This document shows positions 1-10,104 of a stretch of 64,000 bases of DNA, piece after piece. The stretch covers positions 186,001-250,000 of the forward strand of contig CALSFV010000100.1 of assembly GCA_943737045.1 (NCBI GenBank), read 5' to 3'. This stretch comes from Parapristionchus giblindavisi (taxonomy: Eukaryota; Nematoda; Chromadorea; Rhabditida; Diplogasteridae). Every line of letters begins with the position of its first letter. Position 1 is the first letter of the stretch. Both the position numbers and the translations under genes were made by a program. The notes beneath the pieces are model-generated. The model searched no databases, was not told the origin of the DNA, and worked only from the letters and a program-made list of their open reading frames with translations.

Positions 1-2914
1 TTCAAATATAGTCAACTAAAAGAATATCAAGAAATTGCTGAAGGAGTTCGTTTTTATCTTTTCGTTTGATTTTTGATTTGATTAACTTTTTTTTCTTTTT
101 AAATACAATTTGTGGAAATTTTATTCAAAATCAGAAAATATTTTTAAAAAGTAATAATTTATTTAAGTTTACAATGTGGGAGAAGGCAATGTCGGGAAAT
201 ATGGAAATAATTGAACCAACGAATACAAAGAAAGAAAGAGAAGTTGATTTAGCATTGGAAAGAATGATGTCTAAAGGAAAAATAAAGAAGAAAAGGTTGT
301 TTTCACAAAATATTTATATTTGAACTTTTTATGGATGAAATATATTTATCTATTTGAGAGTTCGTCGATATGCTCATTATCATCCAATATTCGTTAAATG
401 TTCATGTATGGGAGAAAGTGATCAATGTGTTCCTAATAGAAATCCTCAAGTATCATACATATTATCATGAATGAACTATCTATGTCTTCATAGGTCAATT
501 CATCTATTTGTGTTTGTTTCGAAGATTCAGCAACAGGAGATGTATGGCCATGTTATCCAACTGAAGTATGGACATTGAAGGTATTGAATATCCTCCTCTT
601 ATCATAATATCAATATGATATAATATAGAGTTGTTCACAATGTTCTCATTCTCGTACATGTATTGATCCTGATCATCCAAATGGAACACTTCCTATGGAT
701 AATCAGAAAGTTCAATGTTTATGTCAATCTATTTCCCATTACTGTGTCATTCATCTACAGGTATAAATAACATTAACTAAATTATAAAGTTAACAGTTAT
801 TTTATTTTATTATTTATGTATTTTTAAACCAGACCTTCAACCATTACATTACTTCAAAGACGCATATAATACAAATGAATGTATTCATTTGATATATCTC
901 TTTAGGGAGATATACCATGGTGGAATCCAAATAAGTATTCAATATTTCCCGTTCATCCAAAAGTTGAAGTGAATGCAGAAGTAGCAGAAGCATTTGGATT
1001 AGATGTGAGTTAATGAATTAGAGATTATTAATAATAATGAATGATATAGGATTTAAAAGATAAAGGAGCAATAACAACTAGAACAAAAGAGAATCTTATA
1101 TTTCTTGTTGCTGCAATGCCTCGAGAAGTTCGAAAGAATCTATCATATACATTAGATGAATTTGTACTTCGTTGTTCATTCAATAGTAAAGATTGTGATA
1201 TGAATAAGTTAGTTCACATCTATGTACTATAGTGAATACAATTAAATTAAGAGATTTCAAACTTCATATGGATCCTGAATATGGTAACTGTTACACATTC
1301 AATTTCAATGATTCTGTTACAATGAAAAACTCTCGAGCTGGTCCTATGTACGGATTAAGATTATTATTGAATGTTAATCAAAGTGATTATATGCCTACAA
1401 CAGAAGCAGCTGGAGTTAGAATAGTCGTCCATGAACAGGCACTCACTGCACTATTAGATATTGTACTTACACTATAACTATTCAGGATCAAGAACCTTTT
1501 CCTGATACATTTGGATACAGTGCACCCACTGGATTTGTATCTTCTTTTGGATTGAAAACGGTATGGTGTTCAATAAAAGACTTGATGATCTTTGATCTTT
1601 GATGATTAAGAAAGTTCTTCATCGATTGGATGCTCCATATGGTCAATGTAGTGATAGTTTTCGTCCAGATGGATATATTTATCATGAACATTACTCACCT
1701 GAAGTATACCCTCAGTATATTATATAGTATTCATTCATTTATATTTAATTGAAGGGATGTTATCGTAATTGTTTCCAACATCTTGTATTGAAAGAGTGTG
1801 GATGTGGAGACCCTCGATTTCCTCTTCCATCAGAAGATAGTAAAACATGTAATGCTAGAAGTAGAGAAGAACGTAAGTCATATATCATTCATATAGATTC
1901 ATTCATTCATTATTTAGGTGCATGTTTAACAAATATAACTGAAAGTTCTGGGGGATTTTATCATCTTCAGAGTGATTGTCAATGTATTCAACCATGTACT
2001 GAAAACGTATTCGAGGTTCAATTTCTTCTTTCCTTTTTTTTATAATTCTTTGTTCAGAAAATAACTTTGTTCTCACATGCACTGGAAATGTAATTAATTT
2101 ATGAAAAGAAACGTTTTTTTCTCTTTTGATGATGGTAGTTTTCAAAAACTTGTGAAAAAAGCTCGTGGACATATTGTTTCTCGTATAAAATAAACAGTAA
2201 TTTCAGACAGCTTATTCAGCGTCAGCATGGCCTGCTATCAATTTCAAAATAGGAACTGATTGTCCTGGAATGTTTGAAATATTCAATGATTCAGTTGCTT
2301 GTACTGAATACTATCGGTATCATATATCTATTTATTATATTGATTCATCAATACAATTTAGAGTCAATACAGCATATATAGAAATATATTATGAACAATT
2401 GAACTTTGAGACTCTTCGAGAGACGGCGGGATATACGGTAGTCACTCCAATTTTTTTCAGATTTCAGATAGCTTTTTTTCAAATCCACTTTTGAAACAAA
2501 TTTTCAGAAATTTTGGTCGATCTGAAAAAACTTCAATAAGCTATTGAATAATTTCAGCTTGTAAATCTTTTCTCTGATTTCGGTGGCAATATAGGATTAT
2601 GGATTGGATTCTCTGTTATTACATTTGCTGAACTTATTGAATTGTTCTTTGAAGTTATCACATTTCTTGTTTATCATAAACCAAAACAAATACGAGCTCG
2701 AGCTCGTATGAGACAAGAAATGAATAGAAAGAATAGAGGATTACCTTCACTTATACAAAAACATTTAGTTAATAAGGATGTATATTCAACAAAAGCAAGG
2801 TATCAACCTTATTCTATTCACTTTATAATAATTATATTATTAAGGAAACGATCAATGAAAGTACCATTAGATGATATAAAGGAATATGATATAGAAAGAA
2901 CGAGTGATCATTGA
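1..2914 (+). CDS. DEG/ENaC (degenerin / epithelial sodium channel) family subunit, 5' partial
   Basis: Subunit of a trimeric plasma-membrane cation channel. Sixteen exons join in phase: 1-45, 168-295, 359-449, 494-580, 629-760, 906-1004, 1050-1207, 1252-1438, 1486-1560, 1611-1703, 1755-1872, 1918-2015, 2207-2316, 2362-2437, 2558-2799, 2845-2914, giving about 602 residues; the start and first membrane helix lie upstream. Family marks seen: [23 protein letters not shown] followed by SSFGL, the cysteine-rich block GCYRNCF...[11 protein letters not shown], CxCxxPC then YSASAWPA, and the second membrane helix [20 protein letters not shown] containing the G-x-S selectivity tract (here GFS). A basic cytoplasmic tail follows. 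The intron at 1439-1485 appears to begin GC rather than GT. The first 45 bases are the least certain exon. The gene converges on the bestrophin gene; its last exons are duplicated beyond the retrotransposon. Family assignment is firm; the subtype is not resolved. Confidence 0.93.
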
Positions 2915-3668
2915 TTCTTTCATTATTATTTCTCTTTATTTGTCTTTCTTCTTAATCAATATTACGTGTATTCTATTATAAATTGATATCTTCATTCACA
3001 TCCAATTCAATTCAATTATTACACACAAAAAACATACTAGAACATTATATGAACATGACAAAATGCTTATTAAAGCCAATAAATCAATAATTTCATCGAT
3101 AATTTTCCTCCTAAAGGATAACAAAACATGTTCAATTCTGTTTACTTTGATCTCCTCCTATAAAGAATTCACTAGTTCTCTTCTCTTTCTCATTATTCGT
3201 ATCATTTTCTTCGGCTCTTCCTTCTTCCATATCAGTTAATGAACGACAAAATGCTGAATATATAATTATTGACTGATTATAATATTGATTGATTTATATA
3301 CCAGATGGTGTTAATCCTTCTTCATGTGGTATGATATTGAATATACTTTTCTTTCTTCTTCTATTATCATGATCATCATCTTCACTTTCTTCATCTTCAA
3401 CAACATTCTCTAATGTATGATGAGGGAATGAATGTCCCTTTAGATTTGTTGAACTCATTGTTCTTTTAGTTGGAGTTGATGTAATTGATAGAGATTCTAT
3501 AATTTATATTTGATAATAATTAATTATTTAATGAAGTATACCATCATGATTAAATGAAATAGGAGGATCTTCGATGTTCTCATTCATTTTCTCAAGATTA
3601 CTTGTAGAAAAAGCTTTGTTATTTTCATCCAATCGACTTTTACTTACAGATCTTCAATTGAATGAAAT
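2676..3668. repeat. 993-bp direct duplication, left copy
   Basis: This segment runs from inside the penultimate DEG/ENaC exon, through the gene's 3' end and the short convergent intergenic gap, into bestrophin intron 10. The same sequence recurs at 8749-9741 with a constant offset of 6073 and no difference that I could find by eye. It abuts the left LTR exactly. See the findings for possible origins. Confidence 0.95.
3132..3651 (-). pseudogene. Orphan 3' fragment of the bestrophin gene (exons 11-13)
   Basis: Copies of bestrophin exon 13 (3132-3253), exon 12 (3302-3496) and exon 11 (3542-3651), with their introns, are present as an exact duplicate of the tail of the full gene to the right. 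The copy is cut off from the channel-coding exons by the retrotransposon, so it cannot encode a channel. It is still free of stops in the original frame, which fits a very recent duplication. Read from the minus strand it lies just downstream of the left LTR, so no bestrophin promoter is attached. Confidence 0.85.
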
Positions 3669-3765
3669 TGATATGTACGCCACCTAGTTATTGTAGTCTG
3701 ACCTAGCGTACAACCGTTGACCCGTTGAACCCCTTGATTGCCTACGCGTCGCGGTCACGCACCAC

Positions 3766-3773
3766 TATATAAG
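3766..3773 (+). promoter_or_regulatory. LTR TATA box
   Basis: TATATAAG sits about 100 bp into the LTR, 3' of a GC-richer stretch (cctacgcgtcgcggtcacgc) and about 75 bp before AATAAA. This is the expected U3 promoter layout of an LTR element. The same box lies at 8622-8629 in the 3' LTR, reading outward into the duplicated host DNA. Confidence 0.75.
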
Positions 3774-3846
3774 AGCTGCGGTTTCCTTTCCCAGCTCACT
3801 TCTATACTTTCTCTCGCCTTGCACTGTTGTGCTTATTCGTCTCTAT

Positions 3847-3852
3847 AATAAA
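3847..3852 (+). terminator. LTR polyadenylation signal AATAAA
   Basis: AATAAA lies 40 bp from the LTR end; the copy at 8703-8708 would serve to end the element transcript. Confidence 0.65.
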
Positions 3853-3895
3853 GTCTCTATCTACTACACGAGTTGTGCCTAAGGACATAACATTT

Positions 3896-3910
3896 TGGCG
3901 ACCAGGATTG
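3896..3910 (+). other. Putative tRNA primer binding site
   Basis: TGGCGACCAGGATTG begins three bases after the 5' LTR. It opens with TGG (complement of the tRNA CCA end), and TGGCGACC resembles the tRNA-Arg primer sites of 412/mdg1-type elements. The exact tRNA was not matched. Confidence 0.6.
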
Positions 3911-3981
3911 TTTGACGAGCTAACGCGTAAGTGAATTCTTATTATTTCTTGTTTCTTTTGTTGTTTCTTGTTGTTCACTTT

Positions 3982-4136
3982 CTCTGTATTTGGTAATACA
4001 GAGTTAGGCAGATCTGTATTTGGTAATACAGATAATACTATACTTTGGCAAGTATAGGCAGGCTTGTATTTGGTAATACAAGTAGGAAGGCAGACTTGTA
4101 TTGGTAATACAAGTAGGACGTTTTCGTACTAGTACG
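3982..4136 (+). other. Array of six short hairpins in the retrotransposon leader
   Basis: Five consecutive stem-loops share a TGGT-type loop while the stems change on both sides together: stems 3982-3990/3995-4003, 4012-4020/4025-4033, 4038-4045/4050-4057 (loop TGGC), 4063-4070/4075-4082 and 4094-4102/4106-4114 (loop GGT). A 12-bp palindrome follows at 4125-4136. They lie between the primer binding site and the gag start, where packaging, dimerisation or translation signals of LTR elements are usually found. The function is inferred, the pairing is seen. Confidence 0.8.
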
Positions 4137-4190
4137 CCGAAGGCTATCGCGAATTTTTTTTTGAGTGAACTCAAATAATTCGTAGTAAGG

Positions 4191-7100
4191 ATGGCTGGTG
4201 TGGAGAACCCTGAAGCACCTACGTTGGCAACAGTATTGGAGATGTTCTTGAAGATGCAGGAGCAACAGAATAAAAAGAACAATGAAATACTCGAGATGTT
4301 AGCGAGTAGAGAGACAGTAGTTGTTAATGGAGAGATTCAAAGTCAAGTTACTCATGGACCATCTATTGATGCGATGGAAGCTCGCATTGTGAATTTCGAT
4401 TATGATGCTGAAGAATGTACATTCGAGAATTGGTATGAACAATATCGAGATTTCTTCGAGTATGATGCGAAACAATTGGATGATGGCAATAAGGTTCGAA
4501 TACTATTGCGTCATCTGAGTGTGAAGTGCAATGCATTGTATCGTGATCACAAAGCACCCGATGATGTGATGAAAATATCGTTCGATGATACGATAAAGGC
4601 ACTCAAGGCTCTGTTTGGCAAGAAGGAGTCAGATTTCGAACTTCGAATTCGATTCTTCAAACTGAGCATGGCTATGAATGGTAGTACAGATGTGATGGAA
4701 TTCGCATCTGAAGTGAATCGTCTGTACCAGAAAGGCAATCTGAAGGATGTTAAGGAGGATCAAATGAAGATCACTATCTTCCTTGCTGGATTGGATTTGC
4801 CAAATCAGAAGACGATACGTACTCAACTATTGAATGCCGTCAGTCAGAAGACTGATATCACATTCAAGGAGCTTCTAGACAGATATTCGTCGATGAGAGC
4901 ACTTGAACGTGAAGTCTCAGCGGTTCAGAAGAACGCTGCGAATATGGTCAGAGAACATGATGATGATAAGAGAAAGAATGGTAAGAAGCCAAAGACCGAG
5001 AGATCGAAGGCCAATGTGAAATGTACACATTGCAGCAAGAATGGTCATACCGATGAGAGATGCTGGTTGAAGCATCCTGAAATGAGGCCGAAGAAGAACT
5101 TCCGGAGGAATCATTCAGTACAAATGAAGGATTGTAATCAGATTGAAGGCAATCGTGTGTATGTGAATGTTTCCATGGATGGAAAACAGATGGAGTGTCA
5201 ACTTGACACAGGATCTGATCTGACGCTCATTTCGGAGGTTGACTGGAAGGAGATGAAGAATCCTGAGTTGATTCAAGCTCCATGTACCGTATCATGTGCA
5301 AATGGACAAGGTATGAAGATCCTCGGCAAGTTTCGCAGTAAAATGGAATACTGTGGAATGAAGTGTGACGCATGGATCCACGTCACCCCAAGACCGATTC
5401 GACTAGTCGGCAATGATGTATTCTTCAAGCTAGACTTGAAGCGAGCATTCTCAGATGAGAATGATGAAACGGTGATTGCACACATCAAGTCAGGAGACTA
5501 CGCAGCCTGGGTAAAGGATGTCTTCCCAGAAGTCTGTGAGCCTGGACTGGGCAAGTACAATAAGTCTGCAGCGAAATTGTACCTGAAACCGGGCGTGAAG
5601 CCGGTATTCCGTAACAAGCGGCCAGTGCCGTATGCCAGCCAGCAGGTGTGTGATAAGGAGATCGATCGATTATGTGATATGGGAGTGATTTCCAAGGTGG
5701 AACACTCGGAGTGGGCGGCTCCGTTCTTGCTAGTCGCAAAGAAGAATGGTGCAAAGAGATTGTGTGCCGATTTCAAGACAGGACTGAATGACTGTCTGGA
5801 AGATTGCACTCATCCGCTCAAGCTGCCGGAAGACATATTCGCCTCATTGAATGGTGGAACAGTTTTCTCCACGATCGATTTCTCAGATGCGTACCTCCAA
5901 GTTGAAGTAGACGAAGAAGCTAAGAAGCTCCTCGTAATCAATACGCATCGTGGACTGTATCAGTACCGTAGATTACCGTTCGGTGTTAAGCCTGCTCCAG
6001 GTATATTCCAGTCGATAATGGACCAGATGTTGACAGGAATGAGCAGGACAGTGGCATACTTGGATGATGTCATTGTAAGTGGAAGGACGAAGGAAGAGCA
6101 CGACGAGAACCTGAAGAGAGTTCTCGAGAAGATTCGCGAGTCTGGATTCAGAATCCGACCAGAGAAATGTGCATTCGGACAGAATGAAGTCCACTTCCTT
6201 GGATTCATCGTGAATGAATCTGGACGTCACCCCGATTCCAAGAAGGTTCATGCACTCAAAGAGATGCAAGTTCCCAAGGATGTAGCTCAACTGAGATCAT
6301 TTCTCGGTGGAGTCAACTACTATGGAGCTTTCGTGAAGAATATGTCGGAGCTGCGTACTCCGCTTGATCGATTGCTGAAGAAGGATGCCAAGTTTGAATG
6401 GACTCCTGTGTGTCAGAAGGCATTCGAGAATATCCGAAAGGCTATCAGTGCTGAGACTGTACTAGCACACTACGATCCTAACGAGGATATCGTTGTTGCT
6501 GCTGATGCAAGCCAGTATGGTATTGGAGCAGTGATAAGTCATCGATACAAGGATGGAACTGAAAGACCAGTGATGTATGCATCAAGGCGCCTCAACGGTG
6601 CTGAAGAGAAGTACGCACAGATCGAGAAGGAAGGTCTCGGTTTGACCTTCGCTCTGAAGAAATTCCACAAGTATGTATATGGAAGAAGATTTCTTCTTCA
6701 GACTGATCACAAGCCATTGCTCGCGATTTTCGGATCGAAGAATGGAATTCCTGTGCACTCTGCAAACAGATTGCTGAGATGGGCTATATTCATGTTGAAC
6801 TACGATTTCAAGATCGAGTACGTGAATACGAAGGATTTCGGAAAGGCAGATATGCTTTCTCGATTGATGGCTTCATTCACAAGAGAAGATGAAGACATGG
6901 TTATTGCTCATGTTGCAATGGAGGAGGACATTGAAGAAGTCTTGCGTCAAGGAGTGAGGGCGATGCCCATAACTGCCACTGATATTCAATCATCTACATT
7001 GAATGATGAGATTCTTCTGAAGGTGAAGAAATATCTGGATGAAGGATGGCCTCCCAAGCCTCCGAAGGATCAGAATATTCTACCGTACTATCTGAAGAGA

Positions 7101-8378
7101 GAATCGATTTCTTCTGTGAATGGATGCTTGATGATGGCAGAACGAGTGATCATTCCTGCAAGATTAAGAGAAGCAGTCATGAAGGAACTGCATCGTGGCC
7201 ATCCAGGCATGGTACGTATGAAAGCTCTTGCTCGTTCATATGTGTACTGGCCCGGTATCGATCAGAATATCGAAAGCCTAGTAAGATGTTGTGAAGGTTG
7301 TGCAATTGCTGCCAAGAATCCGTCCAAGGCTGAGCCAATCAAGTGGCCAGAGACGAGTAGACCAATGGAGCGAGTCCATATGGATTTCGCAGGTCCAATG
7401 AATGGTCGGTACTACTTGATCATCGTGGATGTTCATGGTAGATGGCCAGAGGTCGTAACAATGGAGAGGATTACGGCTAATGCAACCGTCAAAGCATTGA
7501 GAGACTTCGTATCAAGATACGGTAGTCCGGAGACAATAGTCTCTGATAACGGAACTCAGTTCAAATCTGAGAAGATGAGAGCATTCTGTATGGAGTATGG
7601 AATCAAGCACATGTTCTCGCCGCCATATCATCCACAGAGTAATGGACAGGCTGAACGCTTCGTGGATACGTTCAAGCGATCACTGTTGAAGATGAGAGGA
7701 GAAGGTCCTGAGGATGAGAATGTGCAGAAGTTCTTGATGATGTACAGATGCACTCCTAACAATCAACTGAAGATGTGTACTCCAGCGGAGATCTTCCTCG
7801 GAAGGAAGATGCGATTTCGTCTCACTCTCATGTCTCCCAGGGAGGGAGAGGAGAGAGTAGTGAATGAGAAGGTGACACGAGAGTTCACCGAAGGAGACAC
7901 TGTGTATTATCGTGATCGGGATGGTCCTAATCACGAGAAATGGTCTGAAGCCGTAGTGCTCAGAAAGAAAGGAAATGTGATGTATGAAGTAAGGAGATTG
8001 GATGGTAGTCTTGTGACTGCGCATACGAACCAGTTGAGGAAGCGATGGACTGAGGATTGTGATCCTCTGAGTGTATTGTTGGAGAGCTTCAATGTTCCCG
8101 CCGACAACGTCGTCGAGTGCAACGTCCAGGTCGAGCCCGCCAAGTGCAACGTCCAGGTCGAGCCCGCCAAGTGCAACGTCACGCCGTCTGCCGCTGATGC
8201 TGTCGTTACTGATGTTGATGTCGATGCTGTCGTCGTACCCACAAACAATGTGGAGAACAACAAGAAGAGTAATCCTAAGGCAACCGTGGTTAGATCCGGT
8301 TCTACAAGGCCTTCCCGTAGTAGACAACCACCACCTCGTATGAATATTTCATCTACTAGTGGTCAATCATATCGTTGA
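4191..8378 (+). CDS. Gag-Pol polyprotein of the Ty3/gypsy retrotransposon
   Basis: A single 1,395-residue frame with no internal frameshift. In order: a gag region; a CCHC zinc knuckle at about 278-291 (CTHCSKNGHTDERC); an aspartic protease with DTGS at about 339; reverse transcriptase with the catalytic box YLDD at about 623-626 and LPFG just before it; RNase H with its first Asp near 772 (ADAS); an integrase zinc finger (HRGH near 1001, then CxxC); and the integrase core with D1065, D1119 and E1155, a D-x35-E spacing. The C-terminal tail (from about 1300) is rich in V, D and P, uses GC-rich codons unlike the rest, and holds a tandem 9-residue repeat (CNVQVEPAK twice, about 8117-8170). Host codon use and LTR identity suggest a currently active family. 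The start is the first ATG after the leader hairpins. Confidence 0.96.
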   Translation: MAGVENPEAPTLATVLEMFLKMQEQQNKKNNEILEMLASRETVVVNGEIQSQVTHGPSIDAMEARIVNFDYDAEECTFENWYEQYRDFFEYDAKQLDDGNKVRILLRHLSVKCNALYRDHKAPDDVMKISFDDTIKALKALFGKKESDFELRIRFFKLSMAMNGSTDVMEFASEVNRLYQKGNLKDVKEDQMKITIFLAGLDLPNQKTIRTQLLNAVSQKTDITFKELLDRYSSMRALEREVSAVQKNAANMVREHDDDKRKNGKKPKTERSKANVKCTHCSKNGHTDERCWLKHPEMRPKKNFRRNHSVQMKDCNQIEGNRVYVNVSMDGKQMECQLDTGSDLTLISEVDWKEMKNPELIQAPCTVSCANGQGMKILGKFRSKMEYCGMKCDAWIHVTPRPIRLVGNDVFFKLDLKRAFSDENDETVIAHIKSGDYAAWVKDVFPEVCEPGLGKYNKSAAKLYLKPGVKPVFRNKRPVPYASQQVCDKEIDRLCDMGVISKVEHSEWAAPFLLVAKKNGAKRLCADFKTGLNDCLEDCTHPLKLPEDIFASLNGGTVFSTIDFSDAYLQVEVDEEAKKLLVINTHRGLYQYRRLPFGVKPAPGIFQSIMDQMLTGMSRTVAYLDDVIVSGRTKEEHDENLKRVLEKIRESGFRIRPEKCAFGQNEVHFLGFIVNESGRHPDSKKVHALKEMQVPKDVAQLRSFLGGVNYYGAFVKNMSELRTPLDRLLKKDAKFEWTPVCQKAFENIRKAISAETVLAHYDPNEDIVVAADASQYGIGAVISHRYKDGTERPVMYASRRLNGAEEKYAQIEKEGLGLTFALKKFHKYVYGRRFLLQTDHKPLLAIFGSKNGIPVHSANRLLRWAIFMLNYDFKIEYVNTKDFGKADMLSRLMASFTREDEDMVIAHVAMEEDIEEVLRQGVRAMPITATDIQSSTLNDEILLKVKKYLDEGWPPKPPKDQNILPYYLKRESISSVNGCLMMAERVIIPARLREAVMKELHRGHPGMVRMKALARSYVYWPGIDQNIESLVRCCEGCAIAAKNPSKAEPIKWPETSRPMERVHMDFAGPMNGRYYLIIVDVHGRWPEVVTMERITANATVKALRDFVSRYGSPETIVSDNGTQFKSEKMRAFCMEYGIKHMFSPPYHPQSNGQAERFVDTFKRSLLKMRGEGPEDENVQKFLMMYRCTPNNQLKMCTPAEIFLGRKMRFRLTLMSPREGEERVVNEKVTREFTEGDTVYYRDRDGPNHEKWSEAVVLRKKGNVMYEVRRLDGSLVTAHTNQLRKRWTEDCDPLSVLLESFNVPADNVVECNVQVEPAKCNVQVEPAKCNVTPSAADAVVTDVDVDAVVVPTNNVENNKKSNPKATVVRSGSTRPSRSRQPPPRMNISSTSGQSYR

Positions 8379-8524
8379 TTCATATTTTCCTGATTATTGA
8401 TTCATTATTACCTATTATCGATCGTTGATCATGTCATTCCATCACATTATTGATTCTGTACCATATTATATGTACATATTTACTATTGTCAGATATGCCC
8501 GTAGTTCATATCTTGTTACGGAGG
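8379..8524 (+). other. 3' untranslated region and polypurine tract of the retrotransposon
   Basis: 146 bp of AT-rich sequence between the gag-pol stop and the 3' LTR. The last ten bases before the LTR read gttacggagg; the short purine run cggagg is the only candidate polypurine tract and is weak. No further frame is present. Confidence 0.5.
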
Positions 8525-8748
8525 TGATATGTACGCCACCTAGTTATTGTAGTCTGACCTAGCGTACAACCGTTGACCCGTTGAACCCCTTGATTGCCTA
8601 CGCGTCGCGGTCACGCACCACTATATAAGAGCTGCGGTTTCCTTTCCCAGCTCACTTCTATACTTTCTCTCGCCTTGCACTGTTGTGCTTATTCGTCTCT
8701 ATAATAAAGTCTCTATCTACTACACGAGTTGTGCCTAAGGACATAACA
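8525..8748 (+). repeat. 3' LTR (224 bp)
   Basis: Identical to the 5' LTR. Its TATA box at 8622-8629 points into the downstream DEG/ENaC fragment, so read-out transcription of that fragment is possible. Confidence 0.97.
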
Positions 8749-8987
8749 ATAAACCAAAACAAATACGAGCTCGAGCTCGTATGAGACAAGAAATGAATAG
8801 AAAGAATAGAGGATTACCTTCACTTATACAAAAACATTTAGTTAATAAGGATGTATATTCAACAAAAGCAAGGTATCAACCTTATTCTATTCACTTTATA
8901 ATAATTATATTATTAAGGAAACGATCAATGAAAGTACCATTAGATGATATAAAGGAATATGATATAGAAAGAACGAGTGATCATTGA
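8749..8987 (+). pseudogene. Orphan 3' fragment of the DEG/ENaC gene
   Basis: Exact copy of the end of the penultimate exon (8749-8872) and the last exon (8918-8987), encoding only the basic cytoplasmic tail after the second membrane helix. It lacks all channel sequence. It sits directly behind the 3' LTR promoter; an ATG at 8781 could open a 68-codon frame if the intron is retained. No function is suggested. Confidence 0.85.
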
Positions 8988-9741
8988 TTCTTTCATTATT
9001 ATTTCTCTTTATTTGTCTTTCTTCTTAATCAATATTACGTGTATTCTATTATAAATTGATATCTTCATTCACATCCAATTCAATTCAATTATTACACACA
9101 AAAAACATACTAGAACATTATATGAACATGACAAAATGCTTATTAAAGCCAATAAATCAATAATTTCATCGATAATTTTCCTCCTAAAGGATAACAAAAC
9201 ATGTTCAATTCTGTTTACTTTGATCTCCTCCTATAAAGAATTCACTAGTTCTCTTCTCTTTCTCATTATTCGTATCATTTTCTTCGGCTCTTCCTTCTTC
9301 CATATCAGTTAATGAACGACAAAATGCTGAATATATAATTATTGACTGATTATAATATTGATTGATTTATATACCAGATGGTGTTAATCCTTCTTCATGT
9401 GGTATGATATTGAATATACTTTTCTTTCTTCTTCTATTATCATGATCATCATCTTCACTTTCTTCATCTTCAACAACATTCTCTAATGTATGATGAGGGA
9501 ATGAATGTCCCTTTAGATTTGTTGAACTCATTGTTCTTTTAGTTGGAGTTGATGTAATTGATAGAGATTCTATAATTTATATTTGATAATAATTAATTAT
9601 TTAATGAAGTATACCATCATGATTAAATGAAATAGGAGGATCTTCGATGTTCTCATTCATTTTCTCAAGATTACTTGTAGAAAAAGCTTTGTTATTTTCA
9701 TCCAATCGACTTTTACTTACAGATCTTCAATTGAATGAAAT
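8749..9741. repeat. 993-bp direct duplication, right copy
   Basis: Second copy of 2676-3668, starting at the first base after the 3' LTR. It carries the DEG/ENaC 3' fragment and, in its right half, the last exons of the complete bestrophin gene. Confidence 0.95.
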
Positions 9742-10046
9742 TGAATATAACGATCAAATATATAGATATTATGAATACCTTTCAATCTTTTGTTTAATAC
9801 TTGTTTTCAATGCATCAAATGATGCTATTGAACGACGACTTTCACGGATTTCATCTCTCAAATTATATTAATTATATAGAATGAATATTAAGAATATAAA
9901 CCTTTTAACAGGGACAATACTCATTCTTTTCCTTAATGATGATGAACTAACAGAATTGACTAATCCATTATAACTATCTACTTTTGGTACCATTCTTATT
10001 TCATTTGTTCCTTCTGGTAATCTGAATACCATATACCATAATACTA

Positions 10047-10104
<58 letters not shown>

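Larger units (their letters stand above)
3669..3892 (+). repeat. 5' LTR (224 bp)
   Basis: The terminus reads TGATATGTACG and the end reads GGACATAACA. It is identical base for base, by eye, to 8525-8748. It contains a TATA box and an AATAAA signal, so U3, R and U5 are all represented. Confidence 0.97.
3669..8748 (+). mobile_element. Ty3/gypsy-type LTR retrotransposon, apparently complete
   Basis: A 5,080-bp element with two identical 224-bp LTRs (TG...CA ends), a primer-binding-site-like sequence, a hairpin-rich leader, one long gag-pol reading frame in the order gag, protease, reverse transcriptase, RNase H, integrase (the Ty3/gypsy order), a 146-bp 3' region and no envelope frame. Identical LTRs and an open frame imply a very recent insertion that may still be competent. 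The bases next to the two LTRs (gaaat on the left, ataaa on the right) are not a target-site duplication; instead a 993-bp duplication borders it. Confidence 0.96.

Noticed and set aside
66..323. 85-codon frame read straight through 66-323 as one exon
   Set aside because: The first third is intron; the real exon is 168-295, joined to 1-45 and 359-449 in phase.
7680..8327. 215-codon antisense frame in gag-pol
   Set aside because: It is the complement of the integrase end and its repeat tail; no protein features.
9600..9724. A frameshift in bestrophin exon 11
   Set aside because: At first I read four A residues; both copies have five (near 3,610 and 9,682), and the frame is continuous.
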